DNA of 64,000 bases, from contig OX388316.1 in assembly GCA_947579605.1 (NCBI GenBank), positions 16,309,290-16,373,289 of the forward strand, written 5' to 3'. Within the stretch, counting starts at the first letter, position 1. Every line of letters begins with the position of its first letter. The notes under the pieces are model-generated. The model saw only the letters and a program-made list of their open reading frames with translations. It made no database searches and had not been told where the DNA came from. Shown here one piece after another: positions 26,873 through 37,318 of this stretch. Both the position numbers and the translations under genes were made by a program. This DNA is from Athripsodes cinereus (taxonomy: Eukaryota; Arthropoda; Insecta; Trichoptera; Leptoceridae).

Positions 26873-26963
26873 GCCGTGTCCCATGTAGAATAGGCAGAGA
26901 GAACGGAACGCCATTCTGATCTATCGGTACATACTTCTTTCGTTTCCTCCACATTTATCCAGT
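26873..26963 (-). pseudogene. RTE-like LINE 3' coding end
   Basis: Reverse complement matches 51777-51880 at roughly 85%: ACTGGATAAATGTGGAGGAA, AAGAAGTATGT, GGCGTTCCGTTCTCTCTGCC, GGCGTGAGGGTA. It encodes the last residues of the polyprotein and the short 3' end. Confidence 0.65.
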
Positions 26964-27420
26964 GTTTTATTTTCCAATTCAGTTTATTTCTCTTAAATAC
27001 AAACAAATGAGTAAAAAACAATCAAAATCATAACATCACAATTAAACTAATAGCTAATTTTGTATTACATTTGCTTTCCCCAGGCAGCAACGTAGTACCT
27101 GTACTGGTATCAAAGGAAATAGTATTAATAACTTAATTACTTAAAGATGTATAAGTATGTATATATATTGTTAGATGCTTTATTCGGCCCCGTTTAATGG
27201 AGCATTCGTCTCAAACATCTAAAACTTAATATTATAACAATTATATTAAGTACTAAACAATAACCATAGGCTAGTTATACTTACAATTAATCATAATCGG
27301 CTTTATACTTAAATTTGCCAGTTGGAATCTTTTGATTTAATCTATATTAAGTCTAAATAGAATCACATATAACAAATTCATATTATTTACATACTAAGAT
27401 TTGTAAAATGTAAAATTACA
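26964..27420. other. AT-rich stretch, nothing recognised
   Basis: Left flank of the RTE-like insertion. No feature that I can support. Confidence 0.5.
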
Positions 27421-28411
27421 GGCGTAAATATATATATAATGAGTTACAATCCACTGGATTGGTCTGCAACGAGTTTGGTTTTTCTTCTCCATTCGTCTCT
27501 ATTCTCAGCCAGTCTTTTTAGCCCTACGTATGAGCCACAGTTCATGTCTCTCTTCACTTGGTCCATATATGCTTCTCTTGGTCGGCCTCTGCCATTTGTC
27601 CCCTCGGTCTTACCCTCTGCGATGGCGATGAGTAGTCCTGGATGCCTGATGTTGTGGCCAATCCAGTTAGCTCGTTGTTGGCTGATTCTCTTAAGGAGTT
27701 GCCTTTTTTCGCCTACCCTGGTTAATACTTCTTCATTTTCGACGTGCTCCGACCAATGGATCTTGAGCATGCGTCTGTAGCACCACATCTCAAAGACCGC
27801 CAACCGTCCGCTTTCACTCTTGCTGATGGTCCATGTCTCACAACCATAAAGCAGAATGCTCCATACAAAGGCTTTAGTAAGGTTCTTCCTTACGCTTAAG
27901 TCAATATTTGGGGATTCCAATATCTTTGATTTTTTGTTAAAGGCAATCCTTGCCTGGTTTATTCTGCTTACAATTTCCGATTTGGAGCGTCCATCCTGGT
28001 TTATTCTGCTGCCCAGGTACACGAATTCACTTACTTGTTTGATGCTCACTCCATTTATGGCAATGTTCGCAGTCGCTTCCTCTCTTCCAACGACCATACA
28101 TTTTGTTTTTTCTTTATTTATTTTCATGTTGTACTTTGACAACAGAATACTTTCCATTTTTCCTAAGGCTTCGTTCAGCTCCATCTCGGAGTCTGCGAGC
28201 AGTGCTATGTCATCAGCATATCTGATCATGTCGACCTTTTTCCCATTTATTTTTACTCCTGTCCAGTTCTTCATTTCTTCTCTCAGTTCATCAATGGCTC
28301 GCTGTATATAGCAGTTAAAGAGAGCTGGCGACATTGAGCATCCTTGTCTTACGCCTTGTTCGACCCTTGCTTCTGCGCAGCTCTCTCCGCTAAATATACG
28401 GCGTAAATATA
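27421..28411 (-). mobile_element. 5'-truncated RTE-like LINE with 12-bp target-site duplication
   Basis: GGCGTAAATATA occurs at 27421-27432 and again at 28400-28411, immediately around the reverse-transcriptase segment. The insertion proper is 27433-28399. The minus-strand 3' end follows the stop codon by only about 10 bases and is an AT repeat, consistent with the very short 3' UTR and simple-sequence tail typical of the RTE clade. All sequence upstream of the palm domain is missing, as expected from incomplete target-primed reverse transcription. The AT-rich edge makes the exact 3' boundary uncertain by a few bases. Confidence 0.75.
27444..28399 (-). pseudogene. Reverse transcriptase, RTE-like, 5'-truncated
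   Basis: Uninterrupted frame of about 318 codons. The first methionine is at 28334, but the frame is open further upstream and encodes EQGVRQGCSMSPALFN, the finger-palm block, so that methionine is internal. YADD (residues 39-42 from that methionine) supplies two catalytic aspartates; the first catalytic aspartate block is lost by truncation. Downstream are FVYLGSRI (thumb region), LLYGCETWT and the C-terminal WRRKT segment typical of RTE-type polyproteins. No frameshift or stop interrupts it, so the insertion is fairly young. It cannot be active alone because the endonuclease and N-terminal palm are absent. Confidence 0.85.
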
Positions 28412-29112
28412 CTTCGCATTAAATATCGTTTGAATTCTGGATATACATATAAAAGCTTTAAATAACTTGGAGAAATTGAGTTCACAATGGGGTTATTTAT
28501 CAATGAATCAAAAAGCATCTGGAGTTGCTTGACAGTGTGAAAACTAGACCACTAACTGCAAACCTTTGATCCCATAATGAGAGATAATAAACTATTTATG
28601 CATTTCAATAATAACCAATTCACCGAATCACCGAAAAACGTCCGCATTCTTAAGTCAAGCATAAAAATATCAACCTATTATAATTAAAATACCTAAACGC
28701 TAATTAATAATAATAAATTATGTATAAAAGATACATTAATAGATTTTATAGATAGGGCAGGTGATATCTATTCATCGTATTTATAAAATTTAATAATTAG
28801 CGAAAGTAAGGTACTCAAGGAGGATTATGCCATAATACGCTAGAACCAGCTAATCCACGAATCTAATTCTTGAATAATAACCTGTTTTATTTTATGATTA
28901 ACATAATATATTATTTTATGCCCCATTAAATACTCATGAAATAATTATTTTCAGTAAACATATTTGTATAGCATATAAATCTCAGATAAAACTTTAATGA
29001 GTTACAAATAGACAAATATTTATAACGCAGGAATTTATTTATTTATTTAATAACTACATGGATATTCGAAAACGTTACGCAATTAGAAAATATCTAATTA
29101 TAAATAATAAAA
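28412..29112. other. AT-rich spacer, nothing recognised
   Basis: Spacer between two LINE insertions. AT-rich, no feature seen. Confidence 0.5.
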
Positions 29113-31160
29113 TTATTTATATTTGCTATGCTCACTTCGTGCTCCATTGCTCCACTTCGGCAAGTACGTATTATGCTCCACTTCGGCAAGTACGTATTAA
29201 GCGTCCACCTGCTCCATGGCTTACTGATGAGATAAAACTTCTGATGAGGAGAAGAGACAGAGCCAAACTCAGGTATGCTAAATCCCCTTCACCACCCAAC
29301 TGGGAGTCTTATCGCACTCTCCGTAATCGCTGCAACCAGCTGTGTAGAAATTCTAAACGCGTACACTTCAAACAATTACTCACAAATCGCTCTTCTGCTG
29401 ACATTTGGAGAGGCCTGAATGCCATGGGAATGGGTCGCCAAGTTGTCCCTGATGCATCTAAATTTATTGATCCTAACTGCCTTAATAGGTTTTTTGCTGC
29501 CCCACCCTGTGATATTGATGTTGCCACTAAAAATGCTACACTCTCCGGTATTCGGTCCCTACCCCCTGCAAACACACCAGTTTTCAATTTCTCACATGCA
29601 TCGACTGAAACCGTTAGAAGGTATGTTAAATCTATTAAATCTAAGTCAGTCGGAGTGGACGACATTAGTATCACTTTCATCACACTTATTATTGACCATA
29701 TACTCCCCGTACTTACTCATATTGTCAATTGCTCTATGGACTCAGGCTCTTTTCCCTCTTCTTGGAAGAAAGCATATGTTATACCATTGCCAAAAAAGCC
29801 GGTACCTAAAGCCGAAAAAGACTTTCGTCCCATATCTATTCTTCCCATTTTCTCCAAGGTCATTGAAAAAATCATTCACTTTCAATTAACCAGCTACCTT
29901 ACCACACATAATTTATTAACCCAGTATCAGTCTGGTTTTCGAACTGGCCACAGTACTACCACTGCCCTAGTAAAAGTCACTGACGACATTAGAGGTGCGA
30001 TGGAAGATAAAAAACTCACACTTCTCTTACTTCTTGACTTCAGTAGCGCCTTTAACTCTGTCGACTTTGACATACTGCTCGCAAGACTCCAACACTTCAA
30101 TCTTTCAGACATCTCACTCTCCTGGTTTAAGTCCTATCTAAATGACAGACAACAATGTATCAAAACTCAAAATAACGAATTGTCTAATTGGCTGTCACTT
30201 AGTGCAGGAGTCCCACAAGGTGGAATCCTTTCTCCACTTCTCTTTTCAATCTTCATCAACTCTATAGTTGAACATCTCACTGTTAGATGTCACCTCTATG
30301 CTGATGATCTCCAAATTTACTCTCACTTCGAGCCGAATCATACCATATCTGCAATCGATCTTATGAATGGCGAATTAAGTCGCATCTCTCAATGGGCACA
30401 GCAAAATGGATTATTACTCAATCCTTCCAAGTCCCAGGCCATTCTTATAGGTAGCTCACGTCTACTCTGTAAATTAAATATCAACTCCTTACCCCCTCTT
30501 CTTCTTGATAATGTTATCATTAAATTATCTGAGAAGGTAAAAAATCTCGGTATTACGTTTGATCAATTTCTCTCTTGGCGACCTCAAATATCTGAATTAA
30601 ACCGAAAACTCTTCTACTCCTTACATTCACTAAAGAGACACCAGAACTTTCTCCCAAAACCGACAAAGATCCTCCTTTCTCAAACCCTTCTCTTACCTCT
30701 TCTAGATTATGCGGACGTTGCATATATGGATATTACATCTGAACAAACCATGAAACTAGAACGTCTGCAAAACGTCTGCATTAGATTCATTTTCGGTTTG
30801 AGAAAATATGATCATATCACTGACTTTAGAAATGAACTTAAATGGCTAACGATGACTCAGCGTCGTCATCTCCATATTCTCTCTCTTCTTTTCAATGTTC
30901 TGAATAATCCTGCTTCACCTGATTACCTCAAGTCCAACTTCACACCCTTGGCATCTCATGGCTTATCTCTACGTTCAAGTGGACGCCGTTTGTTAACCAT
31001 ACCTTCACATCACACATCTTTCTTCACTTCTTCTTTCACTACACACGCGGCTAGATTATGGAATAACCTCCCACTTCCTATCAGACTAGCTCCAACTATT
31101 CTCTCTTTCAAAAGTAAACTGAGGCATCATTACCTTTCCTTAAATAATCCATCTAACTGA
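29058..31160 (+). CDS. Reverse transcriptase polyprotein of CR1/Jockey-group LINE, 5'-truncated
   Basis: A 700-codon open frame. The first 20 or so residues are encoded by host flank and the target-site duplication, so the real element product starts near 29125. Linker PPAPWLTDEIK is at about residues 51-61. Reverse transcriptase blocks follow: DFRPISILP (about 255), GFRTGHSTT (about 295), LDFSSAF with D327, GVPQGG at 384-389, and YADD at 414-417 (D416, D417), so the polymerase triad is complete. The C-terminal LQNVCIRFIFGLRKYDHI block and an ARLWNNLP-type end are present. The N-terminal AP-endonuclease is missing, so the copy cannot nick a target. The frame is intact across about 2 kb, arguing for recent insertion. 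The exact clade (CR1, Daphne, Kiri or Jockey) is not resolved by eye. Confidence 0.85.
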   Translation: MDIRKRYAIRKYLIINNKIIYICYAHFVLHCSTSASTYYAPLRQVRIKRPPAPWLTDEIKLLMRRRDRAKLRYAKSPSPPNWESYRTLRNRCNQLCRNSKRVHFKQLLTNRSSADIWRGLNAMGMGRQVVPDASKFIDPNCLNRFFAAPPCDIDVATKNATLSGIRSLPPANTPVFNFSHASTETVRRYVKSIKSKSVGVDDISITFITLIIDHILPVLTHIVNCSMDSGSFPSSWKKAYVIPLPKKPVPKAEKDFRPISILPIFSKVIEKIIHFQLTSYLTTHNLLTQYQSGFRTGHSTTTALVKVTDDIRGAMEDKKLTLLLLLDFSSAFNSVDFDILLARLQHFNLSDISLSWFKSYLNDRQQCIKTQNNELSNWLSLSAGVPQGGILSPLLFSIFINSIVEHLTVRCHLYADDLQIYSHFEPNHTISAIDLMNGELSRISQWAQQNGLLLNPSKSQAILIGSSRLLCKLNINSLPPLLLDNVIIKLSEKVKNLGITFDQFLSWRPQISELNRKLFYSLHSLKRHQNFLPKPTKILLSQTLLLPLLDYADVAYMDITSEQTMKLERLQNVCIRFIFGLRKYDHITDFRNELKWLTMTQRRHLHILSLLFNVLNNPASPDYLKSNFTPLASHGLSLRSSGRRLLTIPSHHTSFFTSSFTTHAARLWNNLPLPIRLAPTILSFKSKLRHHYLSLNNPSN

Positions 31161-31428
31161 CAATCCCGTGTTTCCTTCCTTGTCCTTCATCCCATCCACC
31201 TATTCATTTATATATGTATTTTTATGTAGGTATAAGTATTGTATATATATATATTTATTATTATTATTTATATTTTTCTTCTTTTTCATACACTTGTATG
31301 TATTGTATATATCAAATTGATGTCAAAAGTGGTTGGTTGGCAGAAATTGCCCACGGCAATAAACCCGCCATTTGAAATATTTTTTTTTTCAATAAAGTTT
31401 TTATTTATTTATTTATTTATTTATATTT
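29113..31428 (+). mobile_element. 5'-truncated CR1/Jockey-group LINE
   Basis: The coding body is followed by a T-rich 3' UTR, AATAAAG at 31391 and a (TTTA)n tail. TTATTTATATTT occurs at 29113-29124, just before the element sequence begins (GCTATGCTCACTTCG), and at 31417-31428 at the end of the tail, a plausible 12-bp target-site duplication; low complexity makes this less certain than the other duplications here. The endonuclease domain and 5' UTR are missing. The same family is at 62479-64000 (minus) and 23600-23665. Confidence 0.7.
29148..29199 (+). repeat. 26-bp perfect tandem duplication at LINE 5' end
   Basis: TGCTCCACTTCGGCAAGTAC plus GTATTA occurs twice back to back (29148-29173, 29174-29199), with a partial third similarity just upstream (GCTCACTTCGTGCTCCATTG). 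It lies within 25 bp of the inferred 5' junction, where template switching or slippage is common. Confidence 0.85.
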
Positions 31429-32477
31429 AAATGTAACGAAATGCAATGAAATTAAGATACCTACTGAGAAACAGTCTTAGCAAACAGCATAAATAATTCC
31501 AATAATTTAATTACATAATTAAACAACAAACCTAGGAAGAAGAAATCAATCATTTCATAAATAAAAAATACACCTAACCATCACTGAATAAAGGAAGGTA
31601 TAGTGAATTTTTAAATAAAAATACCGTGAATTTAATTTATGCATGATAAGGACATCACGTTAACAAGAAAATATTATGCCCCGAATGATGGAAACAAATT
31701 GCCAAAACGAAGATGATAATGAAGCTTAGTCCAATGCGAGAGAGTTAAATAATATGTATTATAATAAAGATGTTCCGCAATGGCAACACCCAGGAATGAA
31801 AGATTGTACTCGTTAATTTGTCCAAACTCACACAACTTACCTACAAGGAGTACAAAGTATATAATATTAATAATAATAATAATGATGAGAGTCATGGAGA
31901 AACGAATGTGAGTGATTAATTACCCACTACTGGAGTTTGGAACAAGAGAGATTCGCTTCGCGATACCTCGAACCCGTTGCAATATTATTTATACAACAAT
32001 ATATTAATGAAGCTGCTCCTACCTCTTTTTGATGGTGGACGTATTATCAAACACAAAATCTCATATTTATAATTCATCATCGGATGATAATATGAACAAC
32101 ATTCAATATGTAAAGTAAGTAACTAACATGTACATATAAACATTCTCACACCAACAACCGACCAACATGTGTCGTGTGAAATAACGCGCTAATCTTAATT
32201 GAGAGCAAATCAAAATGATGCATTACACTTGAAAATAATTTTGCGGCATAAACTTTGAAGTAATTTATTTATTCATTAAAAATTAAACGTGATATTTAAA
32301 TTAACTTACACAAAGAAATATCCGAGAATATATCAAGAAGAAACTATGCACCTGAGAATTAATTGTTAGTTGAATTGTTTGCTGTAAGTGTACATGAAAT
32401 CCCATGAAAACAGTACAATTACGAGAGGACTAAATACTTTTACGTGTTTCTGTTTTGTATTGTACTTCGGTTTGTTT
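31429..32477. other. AT-rich stretch, nothing recognised
   Basis: No repeat family or coding segment that I can support. Confidence 0.5.
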
Positions 32478-32645
32478 CCTGGTAGCTTAATTGAACAAGG
32501 CACACCTTGTGAAAAAGATGAGTCGCGGGTTCGAGTCCCGTATCAAAAGGGTCTTATCTAACCCTTATATGATAGTTTCATCTATTAACATAATGTAACC
32601 TCATACAATGGTTGAGTGTAAAAACAAAATTCGCAAAAATATATA
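32478..32645 (+). repeat. tRNA-derived SINE
   Basis: A tRNA-like head has box-A-like TAGCTTAATTGAACAAGG (32483-32500) and an excellent box B, GGTTCGAGTCC (32528-32538), inside a TCGCGGG/CCCGT-like stem; the spacing (45 bp) fits an internal RNA polymerase III promoter. The anticodon arm does not fold well, so it is not a functional tRNA. The body (TATGATAGTTTCAT ... CTCATACAATGGTTGAGTG) matches 1991-2090. The tail is AT-rich. Pol III promoter function is inferred from box positions only. Confidence 0.6.
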
Positions 32646-33165
32646 ATCTATGTCTAATATGACCTAAGTTCGTATTATAATATACATGTGTACGTCTGCT
32701 ATTTTAAACTAAAAGTCAAGCTATTTTTAAACACTGGCAATTATAGAAATATAAATGTGCTTGCGGTAAAATAAGAAAGTAATTAGATATTATTTACATT
32801 AAATACAATGATAACATAATTAAGTATGTAGGTAGGCAAGTAACTACACAGTATACCTGCACAGGGTAATTAGTCAAAGTCTTAATAATATAATAATATA
32901 CAATGCCGAAACTAAAACAGTTACAATAATAACAATAATTATGATTTCATTAAACTCATGATATTAATAATAATTATAAGTACATACAACATCTTCATAA
33001 AATTATTGAAGCGTCTATTACAACCGTATCGGCATTAATAGTAATTACCAAATTACGTTACGATTTATGGAGCACTGTGTGTGCGTACGGAGATAGACAC
33101 AAAGACGTTTGATTTAATAGCAAAACGGTTGCGAAGCTATATTTTGCATACACGATAAAATTATA
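32646..33165. other. AT-rich stretch, nothing recognised
   Basis: No feature that I can support. Confidence 0.5.
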
Positions 33166-33545
33166 ATGACTTACGGCGTCGAAACAAGAGCAGATACAGC
33201 AAGAACCAAAAGCCTACTCAGAACATCTGAGATGAAAACCTTACGTGCTATCGCGGGAAAAACTCTCAGAGATAGAATTAGAAATACTGAAATTAGAAGG
33301 ATATACGACACGGAGGTCATAGTGAGATCGAGTAGGAAGAGGAGACGATTCTGGAGAGACCATGTGGACAGGATGGCTGAAAACAGGATCGCCCACATTG
33401 CTGCAAAGAAGACACCGGCTGGCTCAAGTTCACGAGGAAGACCACCAAAAATATGGAAATATAGCTGATCCTCAGGGTCACAAGAGGGAATCACTTCCGA
33501 CACAACAGATCGATGATCTATCACATGAGGTAGAAGAAGAAGAAG
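33166..33545 (+). pseudogene. RTE-like LINE C-terminal fragment
   Basis: A 100-codon frame starting TYGVETR, followed by LRTSEMKTLRAIAGKTLRDR, IRNTEIRR, FWRDHVDRMAENRIA and RGRPPKIW. This is the post-polymerase region of RTE-type polyproteins (YGSETW, then EMRxLRRIxGxTLRDRxRNxxIR, then WxGHVxRM, then RGRPxxxW). A frameshift after KIWKYS ends it early; the next-frame continuation (ADPQGHKRESLPTQQ) leads to a GAA-triplet tail at about 33531-33544. The same region is encoded at 51389-51871 with about 45% identity, so these are different subfamilies. The polymerase domain is absent. Confidence 0.7.
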
Positions 33546-33587
33546 ATAAAATTATATTAATACATACGCGTATTATAAAATACTTAG

Positions 33588-33823
33588 GTTCCCAGAAAAA
33601 AAGTTCTACCGCTCAGTTTTCAATTCCTTTTAAAGGGGGGGGTAGTTGGAAAACATCACGTATTAGATATTTAACATATTGATAATAGTCAGTTCAGAAA
33701 TGAAGTAGGTATGCCTCCCATAGTGAAACTTTTATTGGCAACGAGAAGACGACTTGAATGTTTATAAAATGACGTAAATTTACTAGCTACCCCAGATGCG
33801 GGGAGTGCCGTAATGGTATGAAT
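33588..33823 (+). repeat. R repeat, divergent copy
   Basis: TAGGTTCCCAG, GGAAAACATCACG, TTTATTGGCAACGAGAAGAC and CTAGCTACCCCAGATGCGGG are arranged as in the copy at 41028-41250. It contains a run of nine G at about 33634-33642. It ends GCCGTAATGGTATGA without a clear TAG tail. Confidence 0.55.
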
Positions 33824-33835
33824 GAGTGAATAGAA

Positions 33836-34422
33836 AATAATATATACAGTAGTAACAAACATTACATAATTATTTTAACGAAAAAGTTTTGTTCCCACAG
33901 AAGTACTTTGATTATTTTTTGATGTAAATATCATGTTTATGGGTAGCACTTGAACAATATAATAATATTATTATGAACAAGTTAGTTAGTAGCTGTCATA
34001 TAATATACTATTACTACATTACCGAGATTGTATATAAATGTATTTCCATTTTTATTAAGATACCAAAGTATGTATATGTATATATTTAAATAATAATGAT
34101 AACGCACCATTCAGAACCTAGTAAAGGTATCTTAGATATGAGGTATTAAATATGTTGTTGTTATTATTATTATTACACGTATATATATACAAATATTATG
34201 CTAATCGCGAGCATTACACCAAATATTGTAATTATGTACCGTAATCTGTTTATGAACTGTTAGCAGTTTGAACATAATTATTCCGTAACCGTATGTATGT
34301 ATCAACATTACACCAATAACTTCTGAATACAGACTATACTAAATTATAATAAATAGGAGCCTACTACCTAATTATACTTGTATTACTATAGAAGGGAATA
34401 ATAATTCTATAATACATTTATA
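33836..34422. other. AT-rich stretch, nothing recognised
   Basis: Only short AT and ATT microsatellite-like runs. Confidence 0.5.
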
Positions 34423-34513
34423 CTACAAACTATCAATACGTAGTCTCCTGCACTTAGGTGCAGTTAAATCATAGTACTTATTGATAATATCACAAGAGTA
34501 TTTTATTTTGATT
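34423..34513 (+). repeat. Hairpin repeat H, copy 1
   Basis: 91 bp matching 37891-37981 with two differences. The core CTGCAC-TTAG-GTGCAG is a perfect 6-bp stem-loop, enclosed by a longer imperfect inverted repeat (ATCAATACGTA ... TACTTATTGAT). No tRNA or coding features. Confidence 0.8.
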
Positions 34514-34607
34514 ATTATGAACTTAAACAATGCAACCTATCATTTATACGAACCCTATAACCATAATAAGATACAACAAGAAAAGATTCAAATATGATTA
34601 CAAATTT

Positions 34608-35062
34608 CATGAAAAAACATCAACGCACGGTAGCACGCAAAAATATGACATTTTATATTTAAGCTTATAAGAAATGGCCAATGTTCTGTTTCTCTCGTTC
34701 CCGACTTATTCCACCTTCACTATACACGACAAAATCGTGACATAAACATCGACGCACGGTAAAACGCAAAAATAGGACATATTATTGTGATTATGATAAA
34801 TATTTTTGATTGACTTATAATAATTATCTCACTGACACTTATTTTACCTATATGACTTTATATTTTTTAATTCTCTATTATCAATGACTCATTTGAATAT
34901 TTTTGATTGACATAATTATAATTATCTCATCTTACACTTACTTTACCTGTATGACTATATATTTATAAATCCTCTATTTACAATGACATATTTGAATATT
35001 TTTGATTGACTTATAATTATTTCACTTACACTTATTTTACTTGTAATACTGTTCTTGATATA
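34608..35062 (+). repeat. Short tandem repeats (about 130-bp and 97-99-bp units)
   Basis: A unit with ACGCACGGTA(G/A)(C/A)ACGCAAAAATA occurs at about 34621 and 34751. A second unit beginning AATATTTTTGATTGAC occurs at 34799, 34896 and 34995, with AATGACTCATTTG/AATGACATATTTG at the ends. The sequence TATTCCACCTTCACTAT at about 34708 recurs at about 35231. Composition is AT-rich and non-coding; no known satellite is recognised. Confidence 0.7.
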
Positions 35063-36030
35063 ACAAATTTATTGTGTAGTTTTTGTTGTTTTTTGTTTTT
35101 AATATGATTGTTAACATGTCAAAGGCTAACGCCGTAAATATATGAAATAAATAAATAAATTATTCATATTGTAAACTTCTAGGAAGTAGCTTTAGGAAAG
35201 AAAGATGCTATGTTATATTTCTTTCATTGCCGAATTATTCCACCTTCACTATGCAAGCGTGTGGCATTAGGTTACGATTTTGGCGGTGTATTTGAGTATG
35301 TAGGGAATAAATTATTTCATAGCCAATCGAATAGATTTCAGTTTACAGCTATAAAACATGCAAAACCTGTTAACGATTTCTACGAAAAACATTCCAAATT
35401 TAAAAGTTTAATCAGGTAATGTCACAATGAAAAATAAATGGTTAATTTGTTTACAAAGACTTAGAAAACTAACCAATTGTACATCAAATAAATATGTTTA
35501 TTATAAAAATGTACTTAGGTACTTAAAAAAATAAGCTTTTAAAGATAAAAGTTCAAATACTTTTCTGCGATCAGAAGAGAGATAGATATATTAATCGTGA
35601 ATGTAAAAATTGAATTTATTAATTTCATTGGAAAGAATAAAAGCATATACATGCAATAAACTCAATTCTTAACTAATGTTTGTACATACGTAGTGTAAAT
35701 AAAGACGAGTAGGTTTTGTATGTGTGCATATTTAAATAAAGCATTCCTTTTGTATTTGGAGGCTCCCGTGTCCGTTGGGAATGATTATATTATGTATCAG
35801 CAGCTCCTAACCCGAGCAAATTCCATCGTGTGAACATTGAACAAACATGCCCAGGCCTCTCTGCCTTATACAAACTTGCCGAGGGTAAAACAAACGCCAC
35901 ATATTGAAACAAGGCACTTTTCATATTTATAAATTCTGAATCACCGATCAGTATTCGATGACAGCAATCAAAATATATATTTTTATCAATAAAGATCAAA
36001 CATTTACTTAAGAATATCATGATCATAATT
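35063..36030. other. AT-rich stretch with an AAAT-tailed end and one GC-richer patch
   Basis: GGCTAACGCCGTAAATATATGAAATAAATAAATAAAT at 35125-35160 looks like a LINE 3' end with an (AAAT)n tail (low confidence). A patch at 35755-35920 is open on the minus strand (…VCSMFTRWNLLGLGAADT) without a domain I can name. Confidence 0.35.
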
Positions 36031-36215
36031 GGGTGCGTCCAGATAGTAGGATGCGAACGTCAATCTCGCCGAAGAAATATTTGAATGAATGCCTTCGTAG
36101 CCCTTATAAGGATGGGAAACAAACGCATTCATTCGAATATTTCTTGGGAGAATGCTCTGAATCGTTGAAGATTGATGATTGATTGACGTTCGCATCCTAC
36201 TATCTGGACGCACCC
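36031..36215. mobile_element. MITE with perfect 35-bp terminal inverted repeats
   Basis: 36031-36065 (starting GGGTGCGTCCAGATAG) is the exact reverse complement of 36181-36215. A second inverted pair lies inside (GAAGAAATATTTGAATGAATGC at 36069-36090, mirrored around 36124-36146 with one mismatch), so nearly the whole 185 bp is a foldback. Flanks show a possible 3-bp target-site duplication, ATT. Termini starting GGG with a 3-bp duplication would fit the PIF/Harbinger group, but this is tentative. No transposase is encoded. Confidence 0.85.
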
Positions 36216-37159
36216 ATTGATGAATATCAAGCAATTGAAGATTTTGATCGCATTTAGTGTAAGGCCATCCGTACAAATGAATAACCAAAGTAACAAAGAG
36301 ATTAAGAATCCAAATGGTGACCAAAGCAAAACACAAAATGTGAAAAAGTTCCAAACGACTATAACTCAATGGAAATCCTTTGGCATAATTCAAGTAAAAA
36401 TATTCATGAGCTCACGACTTAAAACACGAAACCGCACACGTTCAAATAAATTTGACCCTAATTTTAAGACGGTATAAAGCCTCTTTTCAAATAAACAAGA
36501 ATCAAGGAGAGTTGTACGTCAAATTTTATAAAAAAACTAAATTGGTTTGATTTATCGAGGCGACCAATCAACACGAAGTTGAGGGAGTAGTACCCAGGGT
36601 AGAGCAAGAGGGTGAACCTAGTGATGCAACGGGAGAGAATGAGATAAACGATGCACGATAGTGGCACGTTCACACCTTATTCCGCGGGTGATGCATGTCC
36701 AATAACTAATAATAAAATATACAGTCTGCTCTTTTTAAATATAACATTTAAAATTCTTATTACAAATAAACCTATATTTTCTTCGACGTAAGTCACAGTT
36801 GTAAAAATTAAAATTTGAGAAAAGGTTGAAAATTGTGACAATCATTGTCAAACAAAGAGAAATGTGTCGGAATATATTATTTACGTCGGAATTTCATAAT
36901 GTTTAGCGACGTTTCCTTAAATTTATTTTTAAAATTGCATTTAATCAATGTTTAGTTTAGCATGAATAAATAAAAAAAAAATCAATATTAATAAATTTAT
37001 GAGTACCTGTATAAAGCAATCATTTAAGTAAGGTAAAATCGTGAAAATGCTTTCTATTCTTAAAAAAAAATACAAATCATTTAAAAAAAGAATCCAGAAT
37101 CCACACATATACGTTTTAAAATTATGACAATCCTGAATTTCTGGAAGAAATTACATTTA
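36216..37159. other. AT-rich stretch, nothing recognised
   Basis: Small frames at 36217-36477 and 36464-36673 have no recognisable domain. No repeat match seen. Confidence 0.5.
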
Positions 37160-37318
37160 CGTGCCAATAAAAGTAAATACTTTCAGGATGCGTAGCATAC
37201 ATCATAGCTGAGCCGAAGATGATTAATCTCTTAAACGTGATGTTTAATACCCGCCTCTTGCGAGACACTCAAAAACTAACGGAAAGGAGTGGGAGATTTT
37301 TCTTCACCGGAACTTCAC
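37160..37318 (-). repeat. R repeat, 5' half
   Basis: On the plus strand GTGCCAATAAAA, AGGATGCGTAGCA, CATCATAGCTGAGCCGAAGATG, GCGAGACACTCAAAAACT and GGAGTGGGAGA give the reversed order of the R 5' and middle modules. The TAG end is missing. Confidence 0.55.

Noticed and set aside
27439..28311. Plus-strand open frames over the RTE-like element (27439-27780, 27856-28311)
   Set aside because: Antisense shadows of the minus-strand reverse transcriptase.
32478..32550. Functional tRNA gene
   Set aside because: Good T-arm, but the anticodon and acceptor arms do not pair. It fits a SINE head better.
36004..36393. 129-codon minus-strand open frame
   Set aside because: It spans the MITE at 36031-36215, so part of it is inverted-repeat DNA; no domain recognised.
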